Positions 49,269 through 59,194 are shown, numbered from the stretch's first letter. The stretch is 64,000 nt of DNA from Oscillospiraceae bacterium (GCA_024684395.1 JAIKWY010000223.1:29986-93985), one strand, 5' to 3'. Notes: generated by a model not told the origin, from the sequence alone. Numbers and translations are program-made.

Positions 49269-50228
49269 TTATTTGGTATTCTTGACTGTCCACCGGAAGG
49301 AGCAGTATTTCGACGCCTTCATGATGTCGAACATGTTGTTCGTCAGTATTCGGGTGAAATCCAGGAACCGGTAGTTCGTCTTCATCTCCTTGTTGTCGAT
49401 GAGGTTGGCGATCATTTTCAGGCTGGTATTCGGCGGATTGCGCTGCAATACAACGCCGATACGGTGGTTCTCCTTCATGTACTCGATGATCTCGGATGCC
49501 ATCGTCAGGTTCTTGTCAGCCATGTTGTAGGTGCCGCTGTAGCTGTGATCCTCGGCTGCCTGGACGAATGTCAGCAGGAAGTCAACCAGATTGTGGACAC
49601 AGCACATGTGGAAGCCATACTCACCGGTACGGTAGACGAACTTCGTATTGTCCTTCGGGTCGGTGATCTTGGACTCCAGATTGGCGCAGAATTCCTTCGT
49701 GTAAACAGGCGCAACACGGATGATCGCCACCATCATGCCCCTTGCACGACCGATGTCCTTGATCATGTGCTGCTCGGACTCATACTTCAGCTTGGCGTAG
49801 TTCGTCACCGGCTTGATGAAGTCGTCCTCACGCAGCGGCTCACGGGTCTTGGGCATCTGATACACCTGGGTCGTACTGATGAGGATGAACTGCTCCACAT
49901 CATGTGCGATCGCAAAACGATAGATATATTCATCCATCGCCGCACTTTCCTTCATCTCAGCATCCGTGATGATCGGGCCGATGTCATTGTCCGCCGTATT
50001 GGCAATATGAATGACGGTATTGAATTTGAATTTCTCGAAAACTTCGGCATATCTGCCTTTTTCCGAGGGCTTTGCCTCAAAGAAGGAGAAGTTCTCCTTC
50101 TCCATATTGTAATCGCTCGGCTGGCGGTCTACTGCAACGACCTCGAAGCCTTTCTTCAAAAAACCAGAGCAAACATGATTTCCGATCAGGCCGCAGCCGC
50201 CTGTCACCAAGATTCTATTCATAGACAC
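49269..50228 (-). CDS. NAD-dependent epimerase/dehydratase
   Basis: MNRILVTGGCGLIGNHVCSGFLKKGFEVVAVDRQ ... NYAKLKYESE. Confidence 0.9.
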   Translation of the reverse strand: MSMNRILVTGGCGLIGNHVCSGFLKKGFEVVAVDRQPSDYNMEKENFSFFEAKPSEKGRYAEVFEKFKFNTVIHIANTADNDIGPIITDAEMKESAAMDEYIYRFAIAHDVEQFILISTTQVYQMPKTREPLREDDFIKPVTNYAKLKYESEQHMIKDIGRARGMMVAIIRVAPVYTKEFCANLESKITDPKDNTKFVYRTGEYGFHMCCVHNLVDFLLTFVQAAEDHSYSGTYNMADKNLTMASEIIEYMKENHRIGVVLQRNPPNTSLKMIANLIDNKEMKTNYRFLDFTRILTNNMFDIMKASKYCSFRWTVKNTK

Positions 50229-50322
50229 ACGCCTCCTACGAACCCTATATCTATTTGTATTATAGCATAAAGCTGAATGAAATTCAAGTATTTTTTGTGA
50301 ATTTTGAGCAAAAATATCTCAA

Positions 50323-51747
50323 TTAGCTGTTATTTGCCTCATCGAGCATGGTCTGCACCGGATCTTTGAGGGCGCTGAGCGTCTCGTTCCAGAGGATGCC
50401 CTTTGCCGATGCACGGATACCCGTGGCATTGTCATCAATGAGACTGGTCAGATCGGTGTTGATGCCGTTCTTGAAGTCGATGACCGGATGCTCCATTGCC
50501 ATCTCGTCCATTGCCTTCTTCATTTCGAGCATCTCGTCCGTCCACTTGTAGTCGTCACGGAACTGCTGGTCGGAGATCTTGCGGATATCCTCATTGATGA
50601 GGGTCAGACGCTTGCAGTCGAGGTAACGTGCCACGCCCTCCGGGTTGCCGCCGCCCTTGACGAAACAGTAGGATTCCATGTTGGCGGGGATGTAGTAATC
50701 ATCCGCCTCGGGATCCTTCGGCATCGGCACGAACATGCAGTTCTCGCCGTAGGTCACCTGCCAGCCGGTCGGCTCGCCCTTGAGGTTCGTCTCATTTGCG
50801 ACATTATACAGATCCCACAGACCGATCGGATAGAAGAGCTCCTTGCCCTCGCCGATGTACTGCGGGCACGCTGTCCAGCCGAAATCGCCCACGCCGATGG
50901 CAACGAGTCCCTTGGTGTTCAGCCCGTACATGTAATTCTGCACACGCTCGATGTCGCCGTTGGAGAGGTTGTTCACGAGCTGGCCGTTCTCCATGCCGAT
51001 GTAGGGCACACCGGTCGTTGCGGACAGTGCCGACTCGAACCACCAGCCGTCCAGACCGTACTTCTGGTTCGGGAGGTCAACGAATGCTTCGAGCATCTCC
51101 TGGAACTTGTTCCAGTCCCATTCGCCCTTCTCGTAGAGCTTGACCGGATCCTCGAAGCCCATTTCAGCCACCGTGTCACGGTTGTAAACAACGGCGCAGT
51201 TGTCGCCGGTCAGCTGGACGACTGCCATGTAATGACCGTCCTTCCAGGCGATGGAATCATTGATGTCCTTGACATCCTTCCAGAGGTCGCTGTCAAGGTC
51301 GATATACTCATCGAACGGCACGAACATCTTCTTGATGGCGCCCTTCGGGAAGGCATCGAAATTGCCTGCGTAGAAGAAGTCGATGCCCTCGTCGGAGTTG
51401 ATGTAGTTGGCAAGCTGGTCATAGCGCTGCTCATAGGTACACTGGTACCACTGGATGTTGGCGCCGTAGCGCTCCTGGAAGATCGCCAGGTCGATCGGGG
51501 TGGTCTTGCCGGTACCCTCGGAGTCGATCGGCCAGTCGGACAGCCACTTGATGGTCTTGTTCTCGAGCTCGCCGGTCAGACGCGCATCCGCCGTGGCAAG
51601 CGCTGCAAGCTCCTCACGGGTCTGGGCATCGACATCTCTATTTTCAAACTGTGCGCCGCCGGAGCTCTCTCCGCCGCCGCAGCCGGTGACTGCAAGGCAC
51701 AGCATAGCTGCCAGCATGGAAGCCAGCACCGCTTTCATTTTCCTCAT
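50323..51747 (-). CDS. Extracellular solute-binding lipoprotein (ABC family 1)
   Basis: MRKMKAVLASMLAAMLCLAVTGCGGGESSGG lipobox; carbohydrate-SBP-like body. Confidence 0.88.
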   Translation of the reverse strand: MRKMKAVLASMLAAMLCLAVTGCGGGESSGGAQFENRDVDAQTREELAALATADARLTGELENKTIKWLSDWPIDSEGTGKTTPIDLAIFQERYGANIQWYQCTYEQRYDQLANYINSDEGIDFFYAGNFDAFPKGAIKKMFVPFDEYIDLDSDLWKDVKDINDSIAWKDGHYMAVVQLTGDNCAVVYNRDTVAEMGFEDPVKLYEKGEWDWNKFQEMLEAFVDLPNQKYGLDGWWFESALSATTGVPYIGMENGQLVNNLSNGDIERVQNYMYGLNTKGLVAIGVGDFGWTACPQYIGEGKELFYPIGLWDLYNVANETNLKGEPTGWQVTYGENCMFVPMPKDPEADDYYIPANMESYCFVKGGGNPEGVARYLDCKRLTLINEDIRKISDQQFRDDYKWTDEMLEMKKAMDEMAMEHPVIDFKNGINTDLTSLIDDNATGIRASAKGILWNETLSALKDPVQTMLDEANNS

Positions 51748-51959
51748 AAGCCTCTCCTCTTCTGCACCTGTTGGTGTAAAAATTATAGCCTGATTACATT
51801 ATAACATACAACTGCACAAAAAGCAAGATACTAAATTGCATGATTTTTCACGGCAAATTGCACTGATATGCACAAACGAACTGAACAGAAGTATTTACCC
51901 CACGGTAATGCTATTTTCTGACAATGTGACGCAGCACAGCTGTTTTCCTGTGGTAGATG

Positions 51960-52316
51960 CTATTCTGTCACATGCTCCAGCGCATGGTAAAAAATGGTCT
52001 TGACATGGGAGTCCGCCAGCGAATAGAAGACCGTCTTCCCCTCCCGGCGGCTGCGGACGAGCCGTCCCTGCTTCAGAATGCGGAGCTGGTGGGAGATCGC
52101 CGATGCGGTCATGCCGAGGCGCTGTGCGATGTCGCTCACGCAGAGCTCCTCCCGCAGCAGCTCATACAAAATGCGCACACGGGTCTTGTCGCCGAACAAT
52201 CCGAGCAGTTCGGCGACGTCGGCTAAGATGTCGGCATCCGGCATCTGTCCGGCCAGGTCGTCGATCAGCTTCTGATGATGCTGGCACTCTCCGCAGATAT
52301 GCTCGTGATCGTCCAT
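51960..52316 (-). CDS. ArsR/SmtB-family transcriptional regulator
   Basis: LGLFGDKTRVRILYELLREELCVSDIAQRLGMTASAISHQLRILKQGRLVRSRREGKTVFYSLADSHVKTIFYHALEH. Confidence 0.94.
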   Translation of the reverse strand: MDDHEHICGECQHHQKLIDDLAGQMPDADILADVAELLGLFGDKTRVRILYELLREELCVSDIAQRLGMTASAISHQLRILKQGRLVRSRREGKTVFYSLADSHVKTIFYHALEHVTE

Positions 52317-52368
52317 GTGCGTTCCCCCTTTCGTTCGTGTATGGAGTTGGTCTGCGCCGATCCTGTGC

Positions 52369-53133
52369 TCAGATCGCCGGCATCACTCTGCCGCCGGATA
52401 CCGGGATGTAGGCGCCGGTGGTGAAGCTCGCCAGATCGGACAGCAGGAAGGCTGTCATATTGGCGATCTCCTGATCCGTGCCGCGTCTGCCGAGCGGTAC
52501 GGTCTTGTCGTAGTCAGGAGCTGCCTCGGTATGCTCATTCCGGTCACGCTCCGAGATCGTCCAGCCGGGTGCGACCTGGTTGACAGTGATATTGTAAGTG
52601 CCGACCTCCTTGGCAAGGCAGCGCACCACGCCGTCGAGCGCTCGCTTTCCAGCCGTATAGGCACCGACGCCCGGTTCGGCAAGGGCGGAGCACTCCGTAT
52701 TGATCGCCACATAGCGCCCGTAGCCCTGTGCGATCATATCAGGCAGGAACGCCTTTGCCAGATGGACGGTCTGCATGGCGCAGGAGTCGAACTGGCTCTG
52801 GAAATCGGTCAGCGGCTGTTCGAGGATGCTTGTCCATTTGTACTGGATCACGGCATTTGCCACGATCAGGCTCACGGTGCCGAGCTGTTCCTTCACGAGC
52901 TTCTGCATCGCCTGGACGCTCTCGCCGTCGGTCACATCCGCCTGCACGACAACGGCACGCCGTCCGAGGCTGCGCACGGTCTCGGCGGTACGCTCCGCCT
53001 TTTCACGGCTGCCGCAGTAATGCACTGCCACATCGGCACCGCATTCCGCCAGCGTCCGTGCGATCACACGTCCCAGCTCTCCGGAGGCGCCGGTCACGAG
53101 GGCGATCTTTCCGGTCAGATCAATTTGCAGCAT
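52369..53133 (-). CDS. SDR-family oxidoreductase
   Basis: LTGKIALVTGASGELGRVIARTLAECGADVAVHY ... YTAGKRALDGVVRCLAKEVGTYNITVNQVAPG. Confidence 0.94.
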   Translation of the reverse strand: MLQIDLTGKIALVTGASGELGRVIARTLAECGADVAVHYCGSREKAERTAETVRSLGRRAVVVQADVTDGESVQAMQKLVKEQLGTVSLIVANAVIQYKWTSILEQPLTDFQSQFDSCAMQTVHLAKAFLPDMIAQGYGRYVAINTECSALAEPGVGAYTAGKRALDGVVRCLAKEVGTYNITVNQVAPGWTISERDRNEHTEAAPDYDKTVPLGRRGTDQEIANMTAFLLSDLASFTTGAYIPVSGGRVMPAI

Positions 53134-53255
53134 AGGTCATTCCTCCCTGTTGTCTGTTTTTCTCATTATAGCATAGCACAGGGAAATTGTCAAGAAAGTG
53201 CGGGGCTGAGAGTACACGGCACCCTCAAAAATATACTTTTGCAGAGAAAACGCTT

Positions 53256-53290
53256 TTGTCCTGTATGTCTTTTCGGACTTGTCAGGACAA
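53256..53290. promoter_or_regulatory. Inverted repeat / stem-loop in the SDR-ireB intergenic region
   Basis: ttgtcctg ... gtc ttttcg gac ... caggacaa, perfect 8-bp outer arms. Confidence 0.5.
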
Positions 53291-53380
53291 ATGCTGCTTT
53301 TTGTTTGTTGCATTTCAACAAATTCAACATCGGTTTTTTCTACAAAACGTAGAATCCGAAAGGAAATCTATCAGAACCCC

Positions 53381-53409
53381 TTGTGAAACACGCCGGAATC
53401 AGTTATAAT
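53381..53409 (+). promoter_or_regulatory. Sigma-A promoter of ireB
   Basis: TTGTGA - 17 nt - TATAAT. Confidence 0.8.
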
Positions 53410-53446
53410 AGGAATGGTAACATATTTCCGTAAGGGGGTAAGCATC

Positions 53447-53692
53447 ATGAACGATAAAACAATGACATTCTCAATGAACGAAGAGCGGGAAATCGAACTC
53501 AAACGGACTCTGACTATCATCTATGATGCGCTTGTCCAGAAGGGCTATAATCCCATCAACCAGATCGTCGGCTACATCCTCTCCGAGGATCCGACCTACA
53601 TCACAACACACAATAACGCCCGGAACCTCATCCGCCACATCGACCGTGACGAGCTCTTGCAGGTTCTTGTAAGATCGTATCTGAAGCATTGA
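53447..53692 (+). CDS. ireB: IreB family protein (UPF0297)
   Basis: LTIIYDALVQKGYNPINQIVGYILSEDPTYITTHNNARNLIRHIDRDELLQVLVRSYLK. Confidence 0.93.
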   Translation: MNDKTMTFSMNEEREIELKRTLTIIYDALVQKGYNPINQIVGYILSEDPTYITTHNNARNLIRHIDRDELLQVLVRSYLKH

Positions 53693-53817
53693 ACAGGTCA
53701 TGAATATGAGGTAAATGCCCCTGCTGTTGCAGGGGTTTTGCTTTTTTCGGAGGATTTGCATCGGGATGGGCAAAAATGGCGGGGGTTTGGAGTCCTTATG
53801 AGAGCAGTTCGCCGCCA

Positions 53818-54336
53818 TTATTCTTTCACCATGATAAACCGCCACGGCTTGCTTTTCCACGGCTCGCCGGCGTAGTCGATACCGACCCTGGGCGCTGTCC
53901 GGAGCTGCGGGCGCAAGCCGTCATCCTCGAACCAGAGCTCGCCTTCATCCGCGAAGCTGCCTTCGTTCTGGGCTTTGGTGATCCGGAGATATTTCGTCAG
54001 CTTGCCCGGTCCGTCATGCACCTCCCCTGCCCGCAGGAGCACGCCCTGGGGCTGCTCGGGCTCGCCGGTGATGACGTTCAGCAGGTGGTGCATTCCATAG
54101 CAGAGATAGACATACACGACCCCGCTTTCCCGCCAGAGGACGGAATTGCGGGGCGTTCTCCCCTTGGATGCATGACATGCCTCGTCCTCCGTGCCGCGGT
54201 ATGCCTCGGTCTCGGCGATGCGCTCCCGCAGCTCCGTCCCGTCCGGGAGCCGGTGGACGAGGATCTTTCCGACCAGATCCGGGGCGACTTTCAGACAGTC
54301 CCGGCGGAAAAATGCCGCATCAAGGCGCCGGTTCAT
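53818..54336 (-). CDS. 3-methyladenine DNA glycosylase (AAG/Mpg family)
   Basis: LRERIAETEAYRGTEDEACHASKGRTPRNSVLWRESGVVYVYLCYGMHHLLNVITGE. Confidence 0.94.
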   Translation of the reverse strand: MNRRLDAAFFRRDCLKVAPDLVGKILVHRLPDGTELRERIAETEAYRGTEDEACHASKGRTPRNSVLWRESGVVYVYLCYGMHHLLNVITGEPEQPQGVLLRAGEVHDGPGKLTKYLRITKAQNEGSFADEGELWFEDDGLRPQLRTAPRVGIDYAGEPWKSKPWRFIMVKE

Positions 54337-56081
54337 TTCGCTGCCAGCCTTTCGGCGAGTGCAGCATCCGGCTTGACATAGAGCGTCTGCTGGTTCGTGA
54401 AGATGACCATGCCGGGCTTGGCGCCGACGGGCTTCTTGACGAATTTTACCCTTGTGAAATCGACCGGCACCTGTGCAGAATCTCTTGCCTTCGAGTGATA
54501 CGCTGCCAGCACGGCTGCCTCCCGGATGGCGGTCTCGCTCGGCTCGGCGCCGTCTGTCACGAGGATGACATGCGAGCCGGGGATGTTCTGGGTATGCAGC
54601 CAGATGTCTGTTTTGGATGCTTCTTTCAGCGTGAGCTGGTCGTTCTGGCGGTTGTTGCGGCCGACGAGGATCGGGAAGCCGTCGGAGGACTGGAACAGCA
54701 GCGGCGGCATCTGCTTCGGGGGCTTCTGCTTCTGGCTGCGGTTCCGGATATAGCCCTGCTGCACGAGCTCATCCCGCAGGAGCAGCAGGTCGCTCTCCGT
54801 CTCGGCACGGCTCAGCACATCGAAGACGCTCTCTAAGTAGGCAAGCTCCTCCTCGCCCTGTGCGATCTGGGCGGCGAGCTTTTCCTGCGCTGTGGCGGCT
54901 TTTCTATAAAGCGTGTAGTAGCGCTGGGCATTCTGGGAGGGCGTGAGCTCGGCACGGAGCGGGATGGTGATCTGCGGACAGTTCTCATCATAGAAATTCT
55001 CTAAGACCGCCTGTGTATCGCCCTTTTCGATGCGGTAGAGATTGGCGGAGAGGAGGTCGCCGCAGAGCTTGTTCTGCTCCATCTTCTCCGTCTCGGCAAG
55101 CTCCTGCCGCTGGTTGGACAGCTTGCGCTCCGTGCGCTCGATGCGGGTCATCACAAGCCGGAACAGGTCATTCGCACGCTGTTTCATCCGGGCACGGAGG
55201 TCACGCTGTGCATAAAATTCATCGAGTGCCGCACTCGCCGAGGGCATGGGCTTGACGACCATCAGGGCGCCGTACTGCTGCGGGCGCAGGAAGCAATAGT
55301 CTTTCAATGCGCCCTCCGGGGTGCTCAGGAGGTGGAATTTACAGTCGTTTTCGAGGAGCATCCGCTTGGTCTCGTGGATGGTGAACAGCAGGCGGTCACG
55401 GTGATCCTGCGTCATCTCGCCGGTGCGGATGCCGTCACGGCTCACAAAATATGCCCATTCTCTCGCCAGAAGCGGTGAAACGCCCTCGAAGATGCCGACC
55501 AGTGCCTTGTCGAGCCGCTGATCGGGGGCAAGGAGCAGCGCATTCACAATGGTATCATCATCGGTCTCAAGAAAATTGAGCCGTCCCGTCCGGTGCGGCA
55601 GCTCATAGGCAAACCCCGGCAGCAGCACACGCTCTCTTGTCACATCGGCGTTGCGGCGCAGGCTGTCGATGACCTTGCCGTCATTGCCGATGAGGACGAC
55701 ATTGGAGTAGCGTCCCATGACCTCGCAGGCAAGCGTCAGGTTCACGTAGTCGCCCAGCTCATTCATGCACTCGAAATCGAGGAACAGCACGCGGTCAAGC
55801 CCCTCCTGCCGGACATCCGTCAGGCGGCCGCTGCCGAGGTGCTTGCGCAGCAGCATACAGAACATCGGCGGAACAGCGGGGTTTTCGATGGATACTGCCG
55901 TCAGGTGTACCCGGGCGCTGTCGCCGGCGGTGCTGATGAGCAAGCGGGATGTGCCCTCACGGCTGCGCAGATGGATGATGAGCTCGTCCCGTGAGGGCTG
56001 GTGGATCTTGTCCGCCCGTGCGCCGATCAGCGGCAGCAGCTCCTGGCGGATGGTATAGAGATAGGCGCCGTCAAATGCCAT
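54333..56081 (-). CDS. rqcH: NFACT (Rqc2/FbpA-like) RNA-binding protein
   Basis: MAFDGAYLYTIRQELLPLIGARADKIHQPSRDELIIHLRS ... DIWLHTQNIPGSHVIL; true start 56081, the upstream ORF extension is repeat B. Confidence 0.92.
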   Translation of the reverse strand: MAFDGAYLYTIRQELLPLIGARADKIHQPSRDELIIHLRSREGTSRLLISTAGDSARVHLTAVSIENPAVPPMFCMLLRKHLGSGRLTDVRQEGLDRVLFLDFECMNELGDYVNLTLACEVMGRYSNVVLIGNDGKVIDSLRRNADVTRERVLLPGFAYELPHRTGRLNFLETDDDTIVNALLLAPDQRLDKALVGIFEGVSPLLAREWAYFVSRDGIRTGEMTQDHRDRLLFTIHETKRMLLENDCKFHLLSTPEGALKDYCFLRPQQYGALMVVKPMPSASAALDEFYAQRDLRARMKQRANDLFRLVMTRIERTERKLSNQRQELAETEKMEQNKLCGDLLSANLYRIEKGDTQAVLENFYDENCPQITIPLRAELTPSQNAQRYYTLYRKAATAQEKLAAQIAQGEEELAYLESVFDVLSRAETESDLLLLRDELVQQGYIRNRSQKQKPPKQMPPLLFQSSDGFPILVGRNNRQNDQLTLKEASKTDIWLHTQNIPGSHVILVTDGAEPSETAIREAAVLAAYHSKARDSAQVPVDFTRVKFVKKPVGAKPGMVIFTNQQTLYVKPDAALAERLAAK

Positions 56082-56107
56082 GATAGTCTCCTTTTCATGT
56101 GATGGTT

Positions 56108-56190
56108 TTCGTCGGGCTATCGCCCGATTAGGGGGGCTTCTCACCCCCCTTTCCCCCTCGGCAGGAGGCTGAGCCTCCTGCACCTGCATC
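56108..56190 (+). repeat. Dispersed palindromic repeat family B
   Basis: gtcgggctatcgcccgat, aggggggcttctcacccccct, gcaggaggctgagcctcctgcacctgcatc. Confidence 0.85.
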
Positions 56191-56201
56191 TTTTTTCCTT
56201 T

Positions 56202-57029
56202 TTAGGGTTGGTTTTGGTAGACAAGTACTTCAAAGGCTGTTTCGGTCGTTAAAGTTTGCAAAGCGGCAAGGCGCTCCCGTTCGGCGGCGCCGGTGCGATA
56301 GGCGTAGGGCGTCATGCCGAACAGTGCGGCGATGTCCTCCGCATTGTCGAGGGTGATGCGGCGCTCTGCCGTATATTTCTGCACGAAATCGAAGCCCTCC
56401 AATGCGTAATCCCGCACGGCGTTCTCGTAGGGCTTGTCGTAGACTGCCGCTTTGAGCTCCCAGAGATGCCGTGCCGCCGGGATCGCCATGACGAGGTGAC
56501 CGCCCGGTCTCAGGACACGCTGAAATTCCTCGCCGCAGTAGGGTGAGAAGATGCTCAGGAGCATGTCGCAGGAAGCATCCTGCACCGGCAGATGGAACAC
56601 GCTTGCCACGGCGCAGTCCAGCCGGGGATCGGCTTTGGCTGCATAGCCGGCAGCGGTCTTGGAGATGTCTACGCCATAGGCATGGCAGGTTTTTCCCTTC
56701 TCATCGAGGGAATGCAGCACGCCGGCGGTGTAATAGCCCTCGCCGCAGCCGGCATCGAGGAGCGTTCCGCCGTCGGGGAGCCGCTCTGCCGCTTCGCAGA
56801 GGGTTTGCAGAAGGTGCGCATAATAGCCTTTTTGCAAAAATGCATGGCGGGCTCGCACCATCTCCGGATTGTCGCCGGGGAGCTTGGCGTGCATCTTGTT
56901 GGCAGGGAGCAGATGGACATCGCCCTTGCGGGAACGATCGAAGCTGTGGCGGTTTTCACATTTCAGGCTGCGTTCCACGGGGTACAGCGGGCTGCCGCAG
57001 ACCGGGCAGCGCCAGATGGTCTCAGACAT
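56202..57029 (-). CDS. RlmA-like rRNA (guanine-N1) methyltransferase
   Basis: WRCPVCGSPLYPVERSLKCENRHSFDRSRKGDVHLL; SAM motif LLDAGCGEGYYT. Confidence 0.9.
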   Translation of the reverse strand: MSETIWRCPVCGSPLYPVERSLKCENRHSFDRSRKGDVHLLPANKMHAKLPGDNPEMVRARHAFLQKGYYAHLLQTLCEAAERLPDGGTLLDAGCGEGYYTAGVLHSLDEKGKTCHAYGVDISKTAAGYAAKADPRLDCAVASVFHLPVQDASCDMLLSIFSPYCGEEFQRVLRPGGHLVMAIPAARHLWELKAAVYDKPYENAVRDYALEGFDFVQKYTAERRITLDNAEDIAALFGMTPYAYRTGAAERERLAALQTLTTETAFEVLVYQNQP

Positions 57030-57783
57030 AGCAGCAGGGATCTCCTTCCACGAATTCAAAGACCTCCACGCCGTGCACGGCTTCCCGGAGCTTCTGCGCC
57101 GTGTAGGGCACCATGAGGATCTCGGTGTGATAATGCCCGCAGTCGATCAGCCCGAGCCCGAGCTCCTCCGCCTTGTACCAGCGGTCGTGCTTCACATCGC
57201 CCGTCAGGAGAGCATCGCAGGTGCCGGCGATCTCCTCGAGCATCGAGGAACCGGAGCCGGAGCAGATGCCGAGGCGCTTGACATAGCGCTCCCCTGCCGA
57301 AAAGCGGACGCTGCTGCATCCGAGGGCGGTCTTGGCTGCCTCCGCAACGGTCTTCACGGGCAGCTCTGCCGGGAAGGTGACGATCCTGCCGCAGCCGACT
57401 TCATCGAGGGGCTCTGTCTCAGCTGAAAGCTCCAGCACAGCTCGCAGGCGCTCCACGAGGAGGTCATTGATGCCGCCCGCTGCGATGTCGAGCGGGGTAT
57501 GGCAGCAGATCGCCGCAATGCCGGACTTTGCCAGCGCATAGACCGGGCTCTCGGTCGGGAGCGTCTTCATGGGCGTGAAGATGACGGGGTGATGGGAAAC
57601 GATGACATCGCAGCCGAGCTCCGCTGCTTTCTGCACGGCTGCCGGCGAGATATCGAGCGATACGAGCACCTTCTCCGCTGCACAGCCGGGTGAGCCGACC
57701 AGCAGACCGGAGTTGTCCCATCGTTCCTGCGTTGCAAACGGCGCAAATGCGTCAACTGCGTTGTAAATATCCTGTACGGTCAT
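57022..57783 (-). CDS. Nif3-like dinuclear metal centre protein
   Basis: MTVQDIYNAVDAFAPFATQERWDNSGLLVGS ... DVIVSHHPVIF ... YHTEI. Confidence 0.94.
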   Translation of the reverse strand: MTVQDIYNAVDAFAPFATQERWDNSGLLVGSPGCAAEKVLVSLDISPAAVQKAAELGCDVIVSHHPVIFTPMKTLPTESPVYALAKSGIAAICCHTPLDIAAGGINDLLVERLRAVLELSAETEPLDEVGCGRIVTFPAELPVKTVAEAAKTALGCSSVRFSAGERYVKRLGICSGSGSSMLEEIAGTCDALLTGDVKHDRWYKAEELGLGLIDCGHYHTEILMVPYTAQKLREAVHGVEVFEFVEGDPCCYV

Positions 57784-58445
57784 CTGAATTCCTCCATTCG
57801 CTGCCGCAGGGCTGCGGTCATTTCTTCGGCTGCTTCGTCGGGTGTTCCGGCGTTGCGCATGGCTTCGCTGCGGCGGGTGAGCTGGGCAAGCTGCCGCTCG
57901 GCATAGGCATGGCAGTCCGGATCGTTCAGATCCATCGCACCGATGCGCAGCGCCCAGAGCGGGATCTTGTACTTGGCGCCTGTGTATTCCGCTAAAAGCA
58001 CGGCATACAGGCGGTCTTCCTCCCTGACACAGCGCTCCTGCCGGATGGCATAGCCGTGGGTATAGAGCCATTCCCGCAGGATCTCCGCCTTGGTCATCGG
58101 CTGGAGGATCAGGCGCTTGCCGTCGAGCGGGAACGGGGTCGATTCGAGGATATGCACCATCGTTTCACCGCCCATGCCGGCGATGATGATGTCGGTCACG
58201 TCGGCGGGGATGTGCGCCAGCCCGTCCGAGAGGACCGTCCGGATGCGCCCGGTCAGACCGTTAGCAGCAATGGTGCGCTCTGCCGCCTGCAAGGGGCCTT
58301 CTCCGATGTCGGCAGCGATCGCTTCGGCGGCGATCCCCTGCTGTATCAGATACACCGGCAGCTGCGCATGATCCGTCCCCACATCGCAGACGATCCCGCC
58401 GGTGGTCACATAGTCGGCACATGCCTGTAGTCTTGCACTGAGCAT
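57780..58445 (-). CDS. trmK: tRNA (adenine22-N1)-methyltransferase TrmK
   Basis: MLSARLQACADYVTTGGIVCDVGTDHAQLPVYLIQQG ... DIIIAGMGGETMVHIL. Confidence 0.93.
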   Translation of the reverse strand: MLSARLQACADYVTTGGIVCDVGTDHAQLPVYLIQQGIAAEAIAADIGEGPLQAAERTIAANGLTGRIRTVLSDGLAHIPADVTDIIIAGMGGETMVHILESTPFPLDGKRLILQPMTKAEILREWLYTHGYAIRQERCVREEDRLYAVLLAEYTGAKYKIPLWALRIGAMDLNDPDCHAYAERQLAQLTRRSEAMRNAGTPDEAAEEMTAALRQRMEEFR

Positions 58446-58473
58446 TGGTATCCTCCTTCCGGTTGGTTTTGTA

Positions 58474-59151
58474 TCATTCAAACAGACCCACGATCAGATT
58501 CCAGAAGATATGCAGGCTGATCGGCACGAGGATGTTCTTGCTTTTGACAAAGGATACACCAAAGATCACACCAAGCGCCAGTATCACAAGGAAGGAGCCC
58601 GATGTGAAGGTGCTCACGAACCTCCCCTTCATGATCCAGATGGGGAAATGGATCGCTAAGAACATCACGGCATTCACGGCAATGGCGATCCACTGCCGGT
58701 TCTTCTCCTGGCTGAAGGTTGCATTGAGCAGCCAGCCACGAAAGACCATTTCCTCCGTCAGACCCGTGCTCAGAAGTACGATGATCTGGACGATACTGAG
58801 TTTGGGATCGATATGAAGGCTGTGCGACCAGAAGAGATTCAAGCCGATGTTAAATACCACAAACAGCACAAAGACCGGCAGATAATGCAGCCAGTTCACC
58901 TTCGTGGTGAACATGTCCTTCAATTTCACAAGCACTTCATCCCGGAAGTGCCACACCAGCAGCATGGCAGGAAGTGTCCAGACAAGGTTCTTGATGACTT
59001 CCTCGACGAGCTCTAAGAGGTCGTCATCGGCGATCATGCTGCCGAGGATCGCTTTCCCGAAAAATTCATACAGCGCCCAAATGGCATAGAACAGGATCGC
59101 ATAGACGATGACGGTGATCTTCAGAGTATTGCTTTTGGCTGACGTTTCCAT
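58474..59151 (-). CDS. CPBP-family intramembrane protease
   Basis: TGLTEEMVFRGWLLNATF ... NILVPISLHIFWNLIVG. Confidence 0.88.
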   Translation of the reverse strand: METSAKSNTLKITVIVYAILFYAIWALYEFFGKAILGSMIADDDLLELVEEVIKNLVWTLPAMLLVWHFRDEVLVKLKDMFTTKVNWLHYLPVFVLFVVFNIGLNLFWSHSLHIDPKLSIVQIIVLLSTGLTEEMVFRGWLLNATFSQEKNRQWIAIAVNAVMFLAIHFPIWIMKGRFVSTFTSGSFLVILALGVIFGVSFVKSKNILVPISLHIFWNLIVGLFE

Positions 59152-59194
59152 TCTGGTCTCCTCCCGGTCATAGCGTTCTGCTATGTCATTTTAT

